Shown here piece after piece: positions 63,501 to 64,000 of a stretch of DNA of 64,000 nt. This stretch comes from Posidonia oceanica (Eukaryota; Streptophyta; Magnoliopsida; Alismatales; Posidoniaceae), in the NCBI GenBank assembly GCA_037176725.1, contig JAZBRS010000049.1, positions 18,928,001 to 18,992,000 of the forward strand. Direction: 5' to 3'. Each line of letters begins with the position of its first letter. Position 1 is the first letter of the stretch. The notes below the pieces were generated by a model. The model did not search any database, had not been told where the DNA came from, and worked only from the letters and a program-made list of their open reading frames with translations. The translations under genes were made by a program, and so were the position numbers.

Positions 63501-64000
63501 GCACCCCTTCTTCCCCGGCTCCAGCCTCTGTTAGCATTTCGCTACAGTGTTCTGAGTTTTTTATTTCCGTTCGTTTCATTTGCTATTATTTTTCCTTAGC
63601 TTATGAACTTTGCCCTGAAATTGCATTTTTACCTTGCTGTTTTGCTTATTTGCTTTCCAGTCCTACCATCATTTAAGATTCATTTAATTCTGAAATAAAA
63701 CCATATGAAATTGCATGAAAAACACATAGTTTTGCTTATTTGCATATTAGTCCTGCTGCTGTATAAACTCTTTAGTTTTATTTTAGTTTTAGCCCTGCAA
63801 GTTTTTTTATTTACATGTTAGTCCTCTGCAGTTATAGCTTTTTTATTTTTCTTTAAGTTCCAGCCCAGCTATTTATTTTATTTACATATTGATCCTGCTC
63901 TAGTTAAAATATCTTTTCTGTTTTTTATTTTCCAATCCAGCAACTATTTATTTTTGCATCTAAGTCCTATGGTTGTTAAATGTCATTTAAATGCCTCTTT
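60597..64000 (+). mobile_element. E: first 3.4 kb of another A-like LTR
   Basis: It starts ttttgacaccccattttgac; the usual first bases tg read tt. It follows the same order as the A and D LTRs: C-rich start, A-rich stretch (61270-61850), pyrimidine run (61880-62140), GC-rich stretch (62150-63530) with a donor-like taggtaccc at 63125-63133, then a T-rich part with spaced ttttagtcc phrases. It is much diverged from A. It runs off the window, so solo LTR, 5' LTR or 3' LTR cannot be told apart. No coding domain is visible. Confidence 0.75.

Overview
The window is plant nuclear DNA made entirely, as far as I can see, of nested LTR retrotransposons of the Ty3/gypsy Tat (Ogre/TatV-like) group. The evidence is the domain order gag, protease, RT, RNase H, a second archaeal-type RNase H, integrase; very long LTRs; and primer-binding sites complementary to the 3' end of plant tRNA-Arg. 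I found no host gene, rRNA, tRNA or CRISPR. The species cannot be named from this sequence; a flowering plant is most likely.

Five elements are layered. Element C (minus strand, 51229-60596) is the oldest host layer: a partial 5' LTR, leader, and broken gag, protease and RT/RNase H reading frames. Its integrase and 3' LTR should lie left of the window. Element B (plus strand, from before position 1 to 51228) is inserted in C's pol. B has a partial 5' LTR (1-1428), a PBS, a decayed gag (about 2548-4676), no pol, repeat-rich 3' sequence, and a 3' LTR (19262-21924 plus 50615-51228). Inside B's gag sits D, two head-to-head truncated LTRs forming a palindrome of about 10 kb (4682-14761). Inside B's 3' LTR sits element A (21925-50609), complete at 28,685 bp, with two 6,015-bp LTRs and a 5-bp target duplication (cttgg). 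E (60597 to the end) is the first 3.4 kb of another A-like LTR lying against C's LTR.

Element A is the best preserved. From 29271 to 38060 it is one reading frame of 2,930 codons, broken only by TGA at 31788 and TAG at 34719, both explainable as single C-to-T changes. Its integrase, RT and second RNase H catalytic residues are intact. Its LTRs differ at only five sites that I could see, so it is very young. Downstream of integrase it carries an extra sense ORF (39489-40826) resembling the plant DUF7745 / plant-mobile-domain proteins. About 3 kb of tandem arrays follow before the polypurine tract.

The most unusual signals are: (1) arrays of short hairpin units in the 3' regions of A and B whose stems vary in a compensatory way while the loops stay fixed; (2) the 10-kb LTR palindrome, which could make long dsRNA against the A family; (3) the extra DUF7745-like ORF; (4) paired palindromic modules in B's LTR; (5) a second PBS-like sequence inside U5 of both A and B; (6) two tandem protease-like domains in C.
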